In this document: positions 46,901-59,092 of the stretch, in pieces
How positions within the stretch are numbered: position 1 is the first letter of the stretch
How the letters are laid out: every line of letters starts with the position of its first letter
Origin: Henricia sp. BOLD:AAB3569
Taxonomy: Eukaryota; Echinodermata; Asteroidea; Spinulosida; Echinasteridae
Direction of reading: 5' to 3'
DNA length: 64,000 bases
Assembly: GCA_037783545.1 (NCBI GenBank)
Contig: JBBELK010000216.1
Coordinates: 682,001-746,000, forward strand
Translations under genes and position numbers: made by a program
The notes under the pieces: generated by a model
What the model saw: only the letters and a program-made list of their open reading frames with translations
The model's database searches: none
Told to the model about the DNA's origin: nothing

Positions 46901-49900
46901 TGTAACAATAATTCTATTCTGGCATGTGTAGAGCAACCCTCTCGATTCACCAGTTGTGTTACTTTATTGTTTTAAGAAGCGTGATGTATTTCTCTGTTTA
47001 CAATAAAAAATATCACTAAAAAAAATTACAATATCAAAGTGGTGCTCATACATTGAAAAGAATTGAATTGCATGAATATATATCCATATTGGAAAGGACC
47101 TTTGTTTCTGCCAATAAATTTCCTTCTGTATTCACTTTTTTAAGAAAAAAAAAATAAATACAATCTGTACCACGCACCGACAAGTTTGTATTATAATGCA
47201 CAATCTTTTCAATCATGACTTTCTTGCTATCATTGTTTTTGTTCACTCCTTGCTATTTTGCACTTTTTTCATATGTATATTGATGCCTAAAACACTTGAC
47301 ATACTAGCTACACACACCAGCTACACTGTTAAATTTAAAGGGCACAACGGATCCGGGAGGAACACGATGATTGTTTCCTCACATCAGCTAAAACTCACTA
47401 AAACTTCACTTTGTAACATCTTTCAGCTTTAATTTTCATTGTTCAACCATTAAACCTCAATTTCACAGTACTGATCCCACTTTTCATTAATACTCTAACC
47501 CACAGGTTCATAATTTCTGTTACCTACTAACCCTAACCCCAACCTTTGACGATTTTCTCCTTCAGTCAGCGCCCATACTAACCACCCAGACTGCCCCGGC
47601 TCAACCCAATGGGCCCTCCAACAAAGCTTTAGGTCTTCCTTTGGCGACAATCACCGTCAGCCAACGACCCCCACTCCTTCACAAACCCCTAATCTTACCC
47701 CAGGTCGCGTTCCCCCGCTGCACCCACGACACCTCGATGACGTCAAGCGAGTGGAAGGATCGACACCTCTTAGGTCAGGACGGCCAGATACTTACACTAA
47801 CAACACCAATGAAGACTCCGGGATTGCGGAATTAGCTCCGGAAAGGAATGAATTGGAGTATCCAAGACAGCAGAGTGATTCACCAGAAAGGTATGTTTTA
47901 AATTTATTCAAGATTTATGTCAATAGCCGATTTTTATCTAACGTATTTTCTGGTTGATTTTTAAACTGTTCAGCAGGTAAATATCTGAATTTTCACTTTA
48001 CAAGTGCAGTGGCTACCAGCTTTTCATGTGTAGGATTGTTAAAAATATACACATAACAAGAGGATAATGGTTTGCAAATATCTGTTTAACAAGCTGATGT
48101 TTACTCACTCGACTCGAATCTGATTCTAGTCAAATTTGAATAATGTAGTTCTACTCGGGTCACAATGGACTACATCAAATAGCTGCCATCTTGTTTTTGT
48201 TCCTTAAGAACCATTTGGTGCAAGATATGAGACGGAGTGACTCCCCCTTCCTTTGTTCCCCCATTGTGTGTCAATCATTCAAGGAATTTCCTTTCCGGTT
48301 TTAGGGGGGAGTTGTGCATTGACAAAAGGGAAGAGTGTGTTGAGGTATAGGGGAAGTAGGGGGAATCACTCGGTCTCATATCTTGCATCATATATATTAT
48401 TGCGAACATGTATGTCAAAAGTTGGCCTACAAGATGGCAGTTATTCAATACGGTCTATAGGTCACTGAATTGAATTAAATTGACTTGAGTTGTAAACTTT
48501 CTTATCTCGTTTATATTACACTGGTAATGATAACCTGCCATGGCTGAAGTATCGGTGATAAATTTTGTTGATTGTTTATCGTCTCAGAACACAAAGAGAT
48601 GAGATGCAACAACCACATAGATCCTCAACGATGGGTTCCAGAGAAAGAACTGAAGGTCTTGATCACAGGTTGGACTCTAGCATGCACCAATCGCAGCTGG
48701 GTCGAGTCCAGAAGCAACGATTTGATGAGGAAACCGATGCTCAACGATTACCCTCAAGTGCCGCCTCACTAGAGGCGGAAAGGCATCGGCAAGAAGAGGA
48801 ACGAGAAAGACAGAGATTAGAAAGGGAACAACGGATCCGGGAGGAACATGGCGAGAAGCAGAGGTTGATTGAATCGCAGCGGCAAGAAGAGACGGAGAGA
48901 CGGGAGATTGATCGGATGGAAGAGGAGGAAAGACAGATATTCCTTAGAGCTAGGCAGCAGGAGATTGAAACACAACGAAGACAGCAGGCTGTGGCTGAAC
49001 AGCAAGCCGCGACACGGCGCACCGAGGCGCTATCCCAAGCAGCTACAGAAGAGAAAGCACGTCAACAGCGTCGTCTCCTCGACGAAGAAGCAGAAGAACG
49101 AGAAATGGAAGAAGAGATACGGAAACGCCAAGCTGACGAACTCCGACAGAGCCGAAGGATATCCTGGCACCGTGAGCAGGATTCAACGACTCCGTCAAGT
49201 CATCGTACAGCTAGCAGTAGGAAGAAAGACCTTTATGAACCATTTGCGAGAAACACTACTAGCAGGGAATATACGGGAGATCTTGCGGGCAGAAGGCTTG
49301 TTGGTAGGGGAAGCACAAGACAGTCTGAGAGGACGCAAAATGGTTCCTTCGTTGAAGAAGAAACGCCAAGAGGTTTAGCAATGAATGGGGTAAGGTTTGG
49401 CTCCTGTAACACCAATACATATAGAACCCTACAACACTTGCAAATATCACAATATACCCCCAATATAAGTGTTACATAATATTGATTACCCCAGTGTCAG
49501 TTCACTGCATTTCGTTACTTGTAAAACTTAGCAGTACGATTTCTTAGGGTGAAGATTTCGTATCTTAGAAGTTTTTAGACATTCGGTTAAACTGACATTA
49601 AGCAAATAAGGCAGGATAAAAGCCAATTCCTCCAACTAATCTGAACCTATTCTCAACTTCAAATATTTGAATCTTAAACTAAGAATAATGAATAAATTCT
49701 GGATTAAACTCTTTCCTGTTTGCAGGTTTCGGAGAGTCCAAGATCAACATCAGCTGGAACACAGCAACGAACAGAATCAGCCAAAGAAAAGTTTGAAACT
49801 GAACGTAAGTTGAAATGACCGATGACCATTTAATGACCATTCAAAGCATTGAGTTGATTTGGCATGTTAAAGTCTAACTGAAAAGGCCAATTATTTGTAC

Positions 49901-52900
49901 TACATCATTTTGTGTCATCCCAAATTTCAGAATTATACACTCCATAAAATAATTCATGATCCGTAGTGTAATATGTTTGATATTTCTACAATTTATAGTT
50001 TTGTCAATTTGGCAGATTTCAGAAATCCCTGACCAAGAAACAGTTAAATGACGCGCCAACTGCCTTTATTGTAATAAAATTCCTATTACATTAACTGGGA
50101 ATACATTGATTATTCTACGATTTCGAAAGATAAATTTGGTCCAAGAAGGGTAAATTTATTCTTATATTCATTTTATCTTTCTTGCTTTGTAGGATACTAA
50201 AAAGTGTACTTTCATTTTGAACAGGTTTGGATAATCGAATTTGTTGTATTCACTTTTCCTGTAAAGTACAAATTATAATAGTCTCACTTTACCTCAAAGC
50301 GAACAAACTGCAAGAAATCAAAACATTCTGAAACATTTGCATAATTAATATACAGTGTCTCAAGTCACACACAGATTGCTTGTCACTCAACTTGCACAAA
50401 AAACTTGCATGTGCATTTGTAAAATGTCGTACTTCTTGCACCAAAAAAGCTTGCTGCATGAACTGTTGCACCAAAATGAATTCTGTGAAATATGTAAATG
50501 GATGTTCAGATTTTATTGTACTTGTGTTGGCAGTGGTTGTGAATTATTGCATTGCACCCTGTAGCTAAAGTTTATCAAAATATTATAATGAATAACAATA
50601 GTTTTATAATAGTTTTATATTCTAGAAGTCATGTTGTCCTTAAAGGTAGTATACTTGTTTGGTAAACTGTTAAAAAAGGCATGATTTCCACTGGTAATTG
50701 AAAGCATAGGTCGAGAAAACTACCTTGTAGAAATTTCAGCCACATAGATGCAGCAATACTTTAAAAAACCTGAAAAATTCAAGTACAGTTTTTGTGCATG
50801 AATGAAATAATTGTCATTTTTCCCCTGAATGGGGGCAATTCAGATTAAATAATTTCACAGGATGATTACTACCATTACCATCTTGATGACAAGTAATAAT
50901 TCAGATTTGTTTTTTGGAGGGTAATTACAAAACCTTTAATATAAGAGTAGGTGCTTATAAAGTACCAGTTTGTTGAAACCAGGTTTTTAGCCCTAACCTT
51001 TCTCAGCCCTACTTTAAGTTGTTTATGAAATTATAGGAATTAGTTTATTCAGTAATTATCATTAGAAAACAATGTTTGATTTCAATGTTTCGGGAAGGTT
51101 GTCAGTCTCTCTCTCTCTTCTCGAGTGATCCCCTAAAGGGATCTGTTGCTGAGATTAGCCAACTTAAGTCGTTGCCCTATAGCCACCTAGGAGGTTCTTC
51201 AGCTTGGCCACGAAGTGCGAGAGAACAGGAAGAAATTCTCAGTTTTAGATGTGGGAGGAAAGCCCCACACACCAACGTGTATGGGGAAAACCCACGGAAT
51301 CAGACAGGGACTGAGAACCCAACCCAATAGATGTAGGATTGAAAAAATATATTTAATAGTTCCTTTGAGTCTTTTTCAAGTACATTGAGGGTAATTATTT
51401 AAACTTTTCGTAATCCATAAAGGGCAAAGATTATTGGCTGAGCTACAAGAGAGACAGGAGATGAGATATGAGTTGGAAAGAACTCGAGAGGAGCTGATGA
51501 AACATGCTAAGAACCTACAATCAAAGACGGCTGATCGAAGGACTAGGGGTGAGTCTAAAGAATAGACTTTTCTCACTGTGTGGCCATCTTTCCTTTTCCC
51601 AATTTAAATTAAAGTAACCAAAGCAAAGCTTGCAGGAAAATAGTTTGGCCCCGTGTTGAAATTGTAGTCCAGTTAAAGATGATATGTATTGACTATTGGC
51701 ACTCATTTCTTTTTCTTATTCATTGCTAATCATTGCTACGTATCTCAGATGACGATCTTGAAATTGGCCTAACGACCCTCGCAGGTGATGCACCTTATAA
51801 ATTTCAACGTGTAGTTGCTGATAGCATTGTATAGAGCCTTTGCACAGGCGGCCATGACAGGCCAGTCACATTGTCACCATGTCACGCACGACTAGGCATT
51901 TTGTGAATCTATTGTCACATCATTTAAATATGAAGACCTGCCCCCTGTCATGGCCGCCAATGCAAAGGCTCTATGGATTCTCAGTTTTTTATCTTGATGC
52001 TCATTTAGTTTCTTTGTCTATTCATTAATGACTCTGTCTGGAATGTTCTTTTTGCCTGTCAATATTTATCTTTATGTGTTAGGTTAATTATTTGTTCTGT
52101 GGTTACGACAAACTTTGAACTTTTTGTGAAAAGAGAAGCTACATGTACATGTATGTTGCTTGCATATTTAGGACATAAACAAAAGTCCTCACATGTTGTC
52201 TCATCATATCGTCAACAGTGTAGACCACATCTAGTTCTCATCATAAAGACCAGAGTTGGGAGTAGAAATACCATAATCCACATTTTTTTATGAATAACCT
52301 ACGTTATGCTATAAATTCAATGCATGCAAGCCTTTCTCTAGTCTAGATTTTCTGGAGCTCCATTTCAAAAGAGCAATTTACTGTTTCATGTCGTCTTTTT
52401 CAAAATCACTCATAAAATAGTTTCGTGGTAGTTCTCTTTCTGAAAAAAAATAATTTTGTGCCAAACACTAGTATAGTTTCATAAAAACAAAATTTTAAAC
52501 AAATGATCGTCTGTCTTACATTTAGTGCGAGACCTGTGGAAGAAGAAATACTTTGACGAGAAAAAGAAAACGAGTCCTTTTGAGGAGCAAGTCAACAAGC
52601 TTAGAGGTCAGCTAGATCAACAACATCGGAAGCTGCTCAACCAGCTTGAAGGTCGAGGTCCGCAACGGAAAGGGTTACCTCATGTTGCTCCGTCAAAGAA
52701 GGTGGGGTTAAGTTGCCAATGACTGTCTTATGACTGCCCTAATTAACCCACTGACACGCTGTTTTAACAGCCCATTTTAAATTACTCTCAAGATTTTCAG
52801 CCAATATTTTTCAAACTTTGATAGTTCCCCATTTAGACAGAACCAAATTTATGGTGAATGCACTTTTAAGCTCCCGTGGAAGCTTGATCCAAGGCAACTC

Positions 52901-54862
52901 CAGAATGTCGGGCAGGTGCCCCACATGTTTGTATGCAAAACAAATGCTGTTCATTCAAGGGGCTTTTACCACAGGAAATCAATCAATCATCCTGTCATTG
53001 TTCAAGACAAAGATTTGTGCTCACCCAACATGACTATTACGCCCAATCCCCATGTACTGTTGAAAATAGTACCTTGGTGCAATGATGCATGGATTTTAGC
53101 TTAGTGCAGCGCAGGGTTAATCTATTAACAGCAAACTATATAATATAATAATAATTTAAACTTATATAGCACACGTATCCACTTGAAAGTGCTCAAGGTG
53201 CTGGTACATAGCAGTTGATTTCATGAAAACGCTTTGGACAAGAGATGCATTTTCAGTACATGTTTGAAATTAGGTATTGATGTGTAATGGCAATTTGTTC
53301 CAAATACGAGGCGCAGCTACAGAAAATGATAGGTCTCCCCAAGAACAAAGTGATTTAGGTTCTGAATTGAATGTATGCTTTAACCACTTCAAATCCTTCA
53401 TGTATCCTTGCCGTATTTATTTGTCTCAGGTCGAATTTTTTTCATGATGTGCAACTGTCTGTTATATTTCTACAGAATGACCACAAGATTCTCATATTTA
53501 AGTTACGACATCAAATTGATGATTTGAAACGGAGAGTGGAAAATGCAAAGATGAGGTTGACTTCAGAAATCAAGGTATGGAAACTGCTTAACAAAAAACA
53601 TGTACACATGTTTTTAGGTGGTGCGGTTCACGCAAACAAATGTATAAAGTCAGTATCACAGTATCGATAATTACATAACTGGGTTGTTTTACAGGTTTCC
53701 CCAAGAACCAATTTTTTCTCGTTCTCTCATTCTATGTTTGGTTATTTTATTGATATGGTGATTCAGCACTCACTATGAACATCTAACAATGGAAATTGGG
53801 CACACACCATTGTTACTAACAATGGGGTTACAATGAACATGTACATGTTCTTGCTCATAGTGACTGTACCAGATATTGCATTCAAATTTAACTCATTATA
53901 GGCGCGTTCACACTATCGCGGAAAAATCACACTTTCGCGCTGCGCTCACCGCATTACATGAGCTCCCAATCGCCGATTATTCCAAAATAGAAAATTCCAC
54001 TCTGGTAACTTGGGGCTTCTCTGATACCTCATTGGCTGCGCGTTGGAAAGGTCAGCGCACTGCGGTCAAAGTTCAACAAATTTGAACTTTGACCCAGCTC
54101 AAAATGTTTTGCGCGTCGCGATAGGCCGCGCACAAGCGAAAAACCAGTTTGTGTACAAACCAATGGAACAGTGTGATTTTTCCGCGATAGTGTGAATCCG
54201 CCTTAATGGGTTTCTGAGAAATATTCTAAATTGTGTATACTTAGAGAATTTGATGGCAAAATACGGAGTTTGTTTTTCCATACTAGCATGGCGCTCGAAG
54301 TGCCTAATCACAACTTGCACGGTCGCATTCAAAACCAGGCTTTCCTGGCATACGTCATATGTTACAATGGACAGAAATCAACGTCGCAGCAACCAACATG
54401 CTAACGACGCGAGGGAGTCATTGTTCATGCAAGAAAAGCCTCGCTGTTTTGCCAATATGGCGGTTTCGTGCAAGTGGTGAATAGACTACTAAAGTATGAC
54501 GTCAGTTGCAAGGGTTACTGGGTCTGAACATTAACTGGTAATCTGGAACATCCATTGCTAAAGCACAGGGAAACAGTTCACTGGTTTTTAGTGTAGACCC
54601 AGTAAACTCGGCAACACACAAAGGTTATGTTTTGACTTCAGTACTCTTTTTCCTCCCACTAACTCAGCTACGCAACCAAGCAGAAACCGAACTAAGAAAT
54701 CTCCGAATGGACGTCTTACAACGCAAGATCACTGTGACGGTTTCTAGCTCCAAACTCAAGGACGTGGACGACAAGCCAGGGGTACGCACAACGCCCCTGA
54801 GGGGAAGCGGCACTGGGGCATCCTTTACGCCGCGTGGTGCTCTTAAAGCGAGCCTCAAGTAG
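37749..54862 (+). CDS. SPATA1: SPATA1, spermatogenesis-associated protein 1
   Basis: Core exons: 40536-40642, 41122-41239, 44268-44321, 44792-44882, 45372-46001, 47566-47890, 48588-49389, 49726-49804, 51423-51548, 52526-52701, 53476-53574 and 54668-54862 (stop TAG). Two candidate phase-0 start exons exist: 37749-37910 and 39078-39122. With the second, the product is 948 residues. The N-terminal domain matches remembered human SPATA1: LVDLHVYLVPKEVW, ISAGFLRVWPERTLYYLR, VLKVKNFIPPQVAQPELYVL. The C-terminal part also matches: LWKKKYFDEKKKTSPFEEQV, RKLLNQLEGRG, KLRHQIDDLKRRVENAKMRL, LRNQAETELRNLRMD. Between them are a Lys/Gly/Gln/Arg-rich disordered stretch of about 210 residues (exon 45372-46001) and an Arg/Glu/Gln-rich coiled coil (exon 48588-49389). 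The protein is about twice as long as the human one. Molecular role is not established; vertebrate expression is testis-biased. Confidence 0.9.
38033..38582. repeat. Inverted-repeat MITE (GTATACATTGAAC family)
   Basis: TTTTCCGTATACATTGAACA and AGAGGGCGCTG-type core match 25895-26285; TCTATAGAAAAAGCAACATT lies in the right arm. It is in SPATA1 intron 1. Confidence 0.65.
39078..39122 (+). CDS. SPATA1: SPATA1 candidate first or cassette exon B
   Basis: ATG opens MSKQLEEKHNPGKQS and a GTAAGT donor follows in phase 0. A possible acceptor (CTACAG) six bases upstream of the ATG would also keep frame, so it may be an internal cassette exon instead of a second start. Confidence 0.4.
41285..41352. repeat. 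Short dispersed repeat, copies at 45040-45130, 54505-54612 and 20205-20300
   Basis: All share CATTGCTAAAGCACAGGGAA or its complement, CACTGGTTTTAGTGTAGACC and CCCAGTAA. Three copies are in SPATA1 introns and one, reversed, in a lipase intron. Confidence 0.75.
42130..42290 (+). repeat. tRNA-derived SINE
   Basis: CCTGGTTCGAATCCTGTCCG (B box) followed by GGGTTTTCCTCCCACTTCTA as in 17762-17990. It lies in SPATA1 intron 3 and directly precedes the inverted repeat at 42287-42385. Confidence 0.65.
42287..42385. repeat. Inverted repeat
   Basis: AGGGATGTGATTGTTCCGGT and its mirror GGAACAAATCACATCCCT enclose a 40-bp loop. Confidence 0.85.
42947..43162. mobile_element. MITE (GTCCAAAGTTGTC family)
   Basis: GCCGTCCAAAGTTGTCAAAA at the left and TTGACAACTTTGGACGGCCC at the right; the C-rich core is short here. 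Intact relative of 14931-15436. Confidence 0.85.
44495..44600 (+). repeat. tRNA-derived SINE head
   Basis: CCAGTATACCACCGTGCCTT, then TAGCTCAGCTAGTGGAGCGT (A box) and CAGGTTCGAATCCTG (B box). The anticodon region is missing, so it is no functional tRNA. Confidence 0.7.
48165..48455. repeat. Palindromic MITE in SPATA1 intron 7
   Basis: GCAAGATATGAGACGGAGTG at the left is mirrored by CACTCGGTCTCATATCTTGC at the right, with outer CTGCCATCTTG and CAAGATGGCAG. Confidence 0.8.
51205..51330 (-). repeat. tRNA-derived SINE, reverse copy
   Basis: GTGGGAGGAAAGCCCCACAC and GGGGAAAACCCACGGAATCA, ending AGAACCCAACCCAATAG, are the reverse complement of the 17762 family. SPATA1 intron 9. Confidence 0.65.
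51831..51974. repeat. Palindromic MITE
   Basis: ATAGAGCCTTTGCACAGGCG and GCCATGACAGG are mirrored by CCTGTCATGGC and CGCCAATGCAAAGGCTCTAT. SPATA1 intron 10. Confidence 0.85.
53130..53350 (+). repeat. Dispersed repeat with AATAATAA head
   Basis: ATATAATAATAATTTAAACT is followed by TATATAGCACACGTATCCAC and AGTGCTCAAGGTGCTGGTAC, which looks like a SINE body. No coding potential seen; it lies in SPATA1 intron 11. Confidence 0.5.
53901..54202. mobile_element. MITE with 32-bp terminal inverted repeats
   Basis: GGCGCGTTCACACTATCGCG and its complement CGCGATAGTGTGAATCCGCC end the element, continuing inward with GAAAAATCACAC. It lies in SPATA1 intron 12. The flanks (TTATA left, TTAAT right) are compatible with, but do not prove, a 3-bp T/A target. 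Confidence 0.85.
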
Positions 54863-55118
54863 GGTTCGTTTGGGTGGTCTCTGCTATTGGACTGGAAAAG
54901 GTCAATCACATTGCATTCTTTGTTCACGCTGAGTGGATTTTGAGGTCAGAAAATTTAACTTGGGTCGGGTGAAAGGCCCTATTCAGAAATGAATCTGTAA
55001 TAGCATATCAGCATTGTTGCCTTAGAAAGTAGATAAAAGTTTCAAATTGTCAGGATTATAAATTATGTTCATTTTATAAAAATTAATTTGAAAATTTGCA
55101 AAGAACATTAGGCACAAA

Positions 55119-55410
55119 CGGGATATAAACTCCAATTTTCTAGTTGAAGGTATCGGCGTTTTACCCGAAATGCCCAACTCTTTTCTGTTTCTCATCATTT
55201 TTATCAGCTTATTATACCATACTCGGTGCTCTCCGAGTCTTGTGTGGGATTCGAACAAGTTTGCAGCTTCAAAACATACTTTGGTTGGAATCGAACCTAT
55301 CACAATTAAGCTGGCTGCTTTAATAAGAGCATATGAGGTGTGCCTTGGTCGGATTTGAACCCATATCAACCGAACTCTCCACTTTGTGTCGCTAGGTGGG
55401 ATTCTAACCC
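55119..55410 (-). repeat. Array of reverse-oriented B-box-like motifs
   Basis: GGGATATAAACTCC, GGGATTCGAACAAG, TGGAATCGAACCT, CGGATTTGAACCC and GGGATTCTAACCC follow one another, the last four 40-65 bp apart. On the minus strand each resembles the tRNA B box GGTTCGAATCC. No matching A boxes were found for all of them. Confidence 0.55.
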
Positions 55411-56129
55411 TCGCAATTGAGCCTGTCGTGATAAGCTCAGAGTTTGGATAATCAGATCAAATCCCGGCCTAAAAAAATTGATCATTTACTGCCAATTGCT
55501 TGCATCACAAAGAACTACTCCTAATGATGAATGTAATTGAGTTGTCGAAACTAAATCTAAATGTATTTGACGTCTCTAACTTTTTGGTAACAGGGTGCCG
55601 GATTTAACTACATTGGTGCCTCATAAGATTTATGTAATTATCCCATATGCATGCATGAAATGTAAAATATTCTTTATTAATGGCAATATGTAGCTCAATA
55701 TAATTCATAGTAAAAATCATACTTTTTATTAAAATGTACAGTTAAGATATTTTATTTATTCCTTCTGTGCTTATAATTTTTAAAAGGAATGTACATATTT
55801 ATGGGATATGGTCGTTTGGGTATTTGGCTGGGATTACCGAGCATGTATCAAACCAGTGAGTGGGGTTTTTCAGTGCTGTTGGTTAAAAACCAAATGGTGT
55901 GTTTTTTATGGATGTGTGTGTATACACAGTATTTCTTTTTCAGAGTGGGATTTTTTTTAATGAAAATCAAATTTGGTTAACTTGTTACTACTCCAAACGC
56001 AGAATAAAAGTAATTTTGTCTGTCAGAATCACTCTATAATTCACCTGAAAATTAAAAGAAAATATAAATTTCTCTAAAAAAAAAGAAGTTTTTTTCTCCG
56101 GACCACCCTGTATACTTCTCCACGTACTG

Positions 56130-56385
56130 AACACTTTGGCTGCGTTTGGGCGTGCAGTTCTCGCTACTCAGCACAAATTTGCTTAGCACAGGATTTGTTT
56201 GCTTTATTTTGCAAAAATGGATTGCCAGCCAAAATCGTAAGTGATGTGTATTGAAAGGTATTCTTCTACTCTTGCGAACAACACAAGTTGGTGTATAATT
56301 TTGGCTTGTAATCCATTTTATAAAGCAAATAAATCCTGTGCTTAGCAAATTTTCGGGCTAAGCAACGCCATGAAATTGGCCCCAG
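56130..56385. repeat. MITE (AATTGGCCCC family)
   Basis: The right end reads GCCATGAAATTGGCCCCAGT, with GCTTAGCACAGGATTTGTTT mirrored by AAATAAATCCTGTGCTTAGC. Confidence 0.7.
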
Positions 56386-57294
56386 TTGACACGTTTAGCA
56401 AATTCACAAAAAATCCAACCTATATCCTGCCATGGAGGAAGGTTCCTCCATGATCCTGCCATCTTCGTACAAATCAAATGGCACTCGTCAGGAGTAAGAG
56501 CACACTCCCCATCCCGAGTGTCGTTCTTGCCATTCGCGCGCGCAGGAGTATGCTCGTGTTAACACGAGTACACGCCCGAACGCAGCCCGAGTTACTCCCA
56601 TGCGGTGTTGTGCCTTTCTAATTTCTGCCATTTCAGTATTAGGAAACCTCCAAGTTTTAACTCAAGTTTGTTTTACTTTTCAAAGCATTGTTTGATGTGA
56701 CATGCATCAGCGAGTCGTGAAAACATGACGCAGAGCCGAAAATGAACAAAAGCAGCCGGTGGATTATTGTTTAACATTACTGGTCTTGTGGGCATACAAT
56801 TAATTGTTACTGTTTATTTTAAAATGGAATAAACTTCAACTATATCCAGGGTAATATGTTGTGTGCAGGTTAATTGTGAGATATTCTTTCTCTGCAATTT
56901 TGTTGTAAAGTTTAAAGTAAATATTTAATTTTGTCTTCCTTTCCCGAAAGATCACTGTTTGGAAGTCTTATATTACTGATAAAATTTTGAAAATTTGAGA
57001 TTTTTGGGATTTTTCTTAGAAATTAGCTTTGAAAACTGCTGAAATAGGTTCCAAATGGGCTAAATTTTCATTAGAAGTCATTTCTGAGACATTTTCAAAA
57101 AGCAAATTTTTGGGCCACAAGGAGCTACATTGTCCAAAATGTTTATAGTTGGAAGAAAAAATACCCCTACACAAGACCAGACTCATTCACCTCGCAACTC
57201 TCTCTAATCATTCCTTCCTCCATTGATGATTTGCGGGCATACAACATATTCATGAGCTCGCGGTGCACGAATCTCTGCTATTTACTTGGGTGCA

Positions 57295-57420
57295 CCTTTT
57301 GACGTCGACTAGTGACTGAAGACAGTATAACCAGTCTAGGCAATGCATTGTATTAGGTGGGGTACAATGGCCGACGGTGGCTTCAATTTTAGACGTCGTT
57401 GCTTCATCCAGTGTATATAT
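57295..57420. repeat. Partial copy of the 32487-32700 element
   Basis: GTATAACCAGTCTAGGCAAT, GTGGGGTACAATGGCC and GCTTCATCCAGTGTATATAT recur from the copy at 32600-32702. Confidence 0.7.
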
Positions 57421-57778
57421 CTATATCGATGAAGAAAACGAGTAGGTTTAGCGAGTTGATTGGTAGTAGTCTGGTGGTAAAACGTAGGACCATGGTAGGA
57501 CTATCAATCAATAGATTGGTTCCCGATCCCAGATTGGTTCGCTTATTGCGAAAATGTAGGGATCGGTAAAGGGCAGCCATGACGGGCAGAATTCTGCCCG
57601 TCACGTGGTTATTATTATTTTTATTTGTTTAGTAAGTGCGCAGATTTTGCATTGACATTTTGCATTTGCATTGAACAAATCCAATTATGTAAATAAAGTA
57701 CATTGCCTAAAGCAAAGGGCTTGGCCAATTTTTTAATATAAAAAACACAATGCGCACGCGCAAAGACGACCAATTAGT

Positions 57779-57960
57779 GGGGTACCGTGGCCGAGCGGTT
57801 TAGGTCATTGACTCGCAATCATAGGTGAAAACTTGGGGTTGCAGGTTCGAACCTCCCCACGGCTACGGTACCTGTGCCCTTGGGCAAGGCACTCAACCAC
57901 ACTTGCTCCATCCTTCGGAAGGGATGTAAAGCCGTTGGTCCAGTGTTTTAGGTAATGGAA
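57779..57960 (+). repeat. tRNA-derived SINE (Leu/Ser-like head)
   Basis: CGTGGCCGAGCGGTTTAGGT (A box) and GGTTGCAGGTTCGAACCTCC (B box) are followed by GGGCAAGGCACTCAACCACA and GGATGTAAAGCCGTTGGTCC. Copies at 12490-12735 and 61425-61560 are on the minus strand, so this is a dispersed SINE and not a tRNA gene. Confidence 0.75.
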
Positions 57961-58509
57961 ACGCACTCGATCTAAAGATCCCAGAGCATTCTTTCGTGAA
58001 GAGCAAGGGGGATCATCCCCTCTGGCCATTTCTAATTCGAATTCTTCATGGGTTTCCTCACGCTTGCGAGTGACAGTGCAATGAGCACTATTGAGGAATC
58101 CTTGGTATGAATACCAGAAAGAAATAATAAATAATAATAATTACAGATCAAGATGAAGCGCCTTTACCTGTCCTTATATTCTCCTGTGTGGAATATGTGA
58201 ACGGGAACCAGTCTATGGGCGTGTTTGTTTCGGACGAATCTGCCACTCCCGAGAGATACTGGTCCCCTGTCCATGTGCACTACGCTGCTTTCGCTATACA
58301 AGGACAGGCACACGCCGAGCAATAACCATGGGTGATTGGCCGTTGTATTACCACGCGTGATTGGTCGTTGTATTAAATATATGCATGATCTATTTTTAGA
58401 TGTAACCGAGTCGGTGTACACAAAAAATTCATGACAACAGAGGGCATTCAAACCAACAGGTATACATTTGATTTATTTAATAAATTTATTTACATTGGCA
58501 CTTCAAGCT

Positions 58510-59092
58510 TAAAGGGCCTGTGACATCCTAAACAACTTTGTGCCTAAGCTTTGCTTCATAATGACGGATTACTTGTTCAGCAAGACATACTATTGTTCGT
58601 TTAGATGTAAAATCAATAAAAGGTGGCATTTTTCAACTTTGAAGATTTCATTGCAATAAATCACAGACAGAGGGCGCTGTTTTGAGTGCATCACATAAGG
58701 AAGACAGAAGGGAAAAGTTAAGAAAAAACATAAGACTTCAAGTTGGACTTGTGGCAAATTGCTGCAGTTTCTACCCCCAGTTTTGTCATGGCTTACAGCA
58801 GGCAACATGTAAAACAAACTCAAACAGCCATGGATTACAAAAGTTTCAGGAAAATTGAGAAAAAAGTGGAATCTTTTGTGCACAGTTCAATGTGATTTTC
58901 CTGTGTTTGCCTCTTGTGACGTCGTGACCTTGGTCATGAATATGCATATTTGCATTAGCATAAGAACTAAAAACCTTTGTTTTAACCCCCAAAGCAAGCT
59001 CCAAATAGGATTTTTATGACTTTAACTGAGTAAAGTGGTTTTAAAGCATAGATTTCATTGATAAAAATCCTAAATAAGGGGCCCTTTAACTT
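58510..59092. repeat. Possible dispersed element with AAAGGGCC / GGCCCTTT ends
   Basis: It starts AAAGGGCCTGTGACATCC and ends AAGGGGCCCTTTAAC. An inner piece with GACGTCGTGACC and GAATATGCATATTTGCATTA resembles the left edge of the window (GATGACGTCACGACG). Confidence 0.45.

Noticed and set aside
48741-49022. Cys/Ser-rich minus-strand open frame
   Set aside because: Mirror image of the Arg/Glu/Gln-rich coiled-coil exon of SPATA1.
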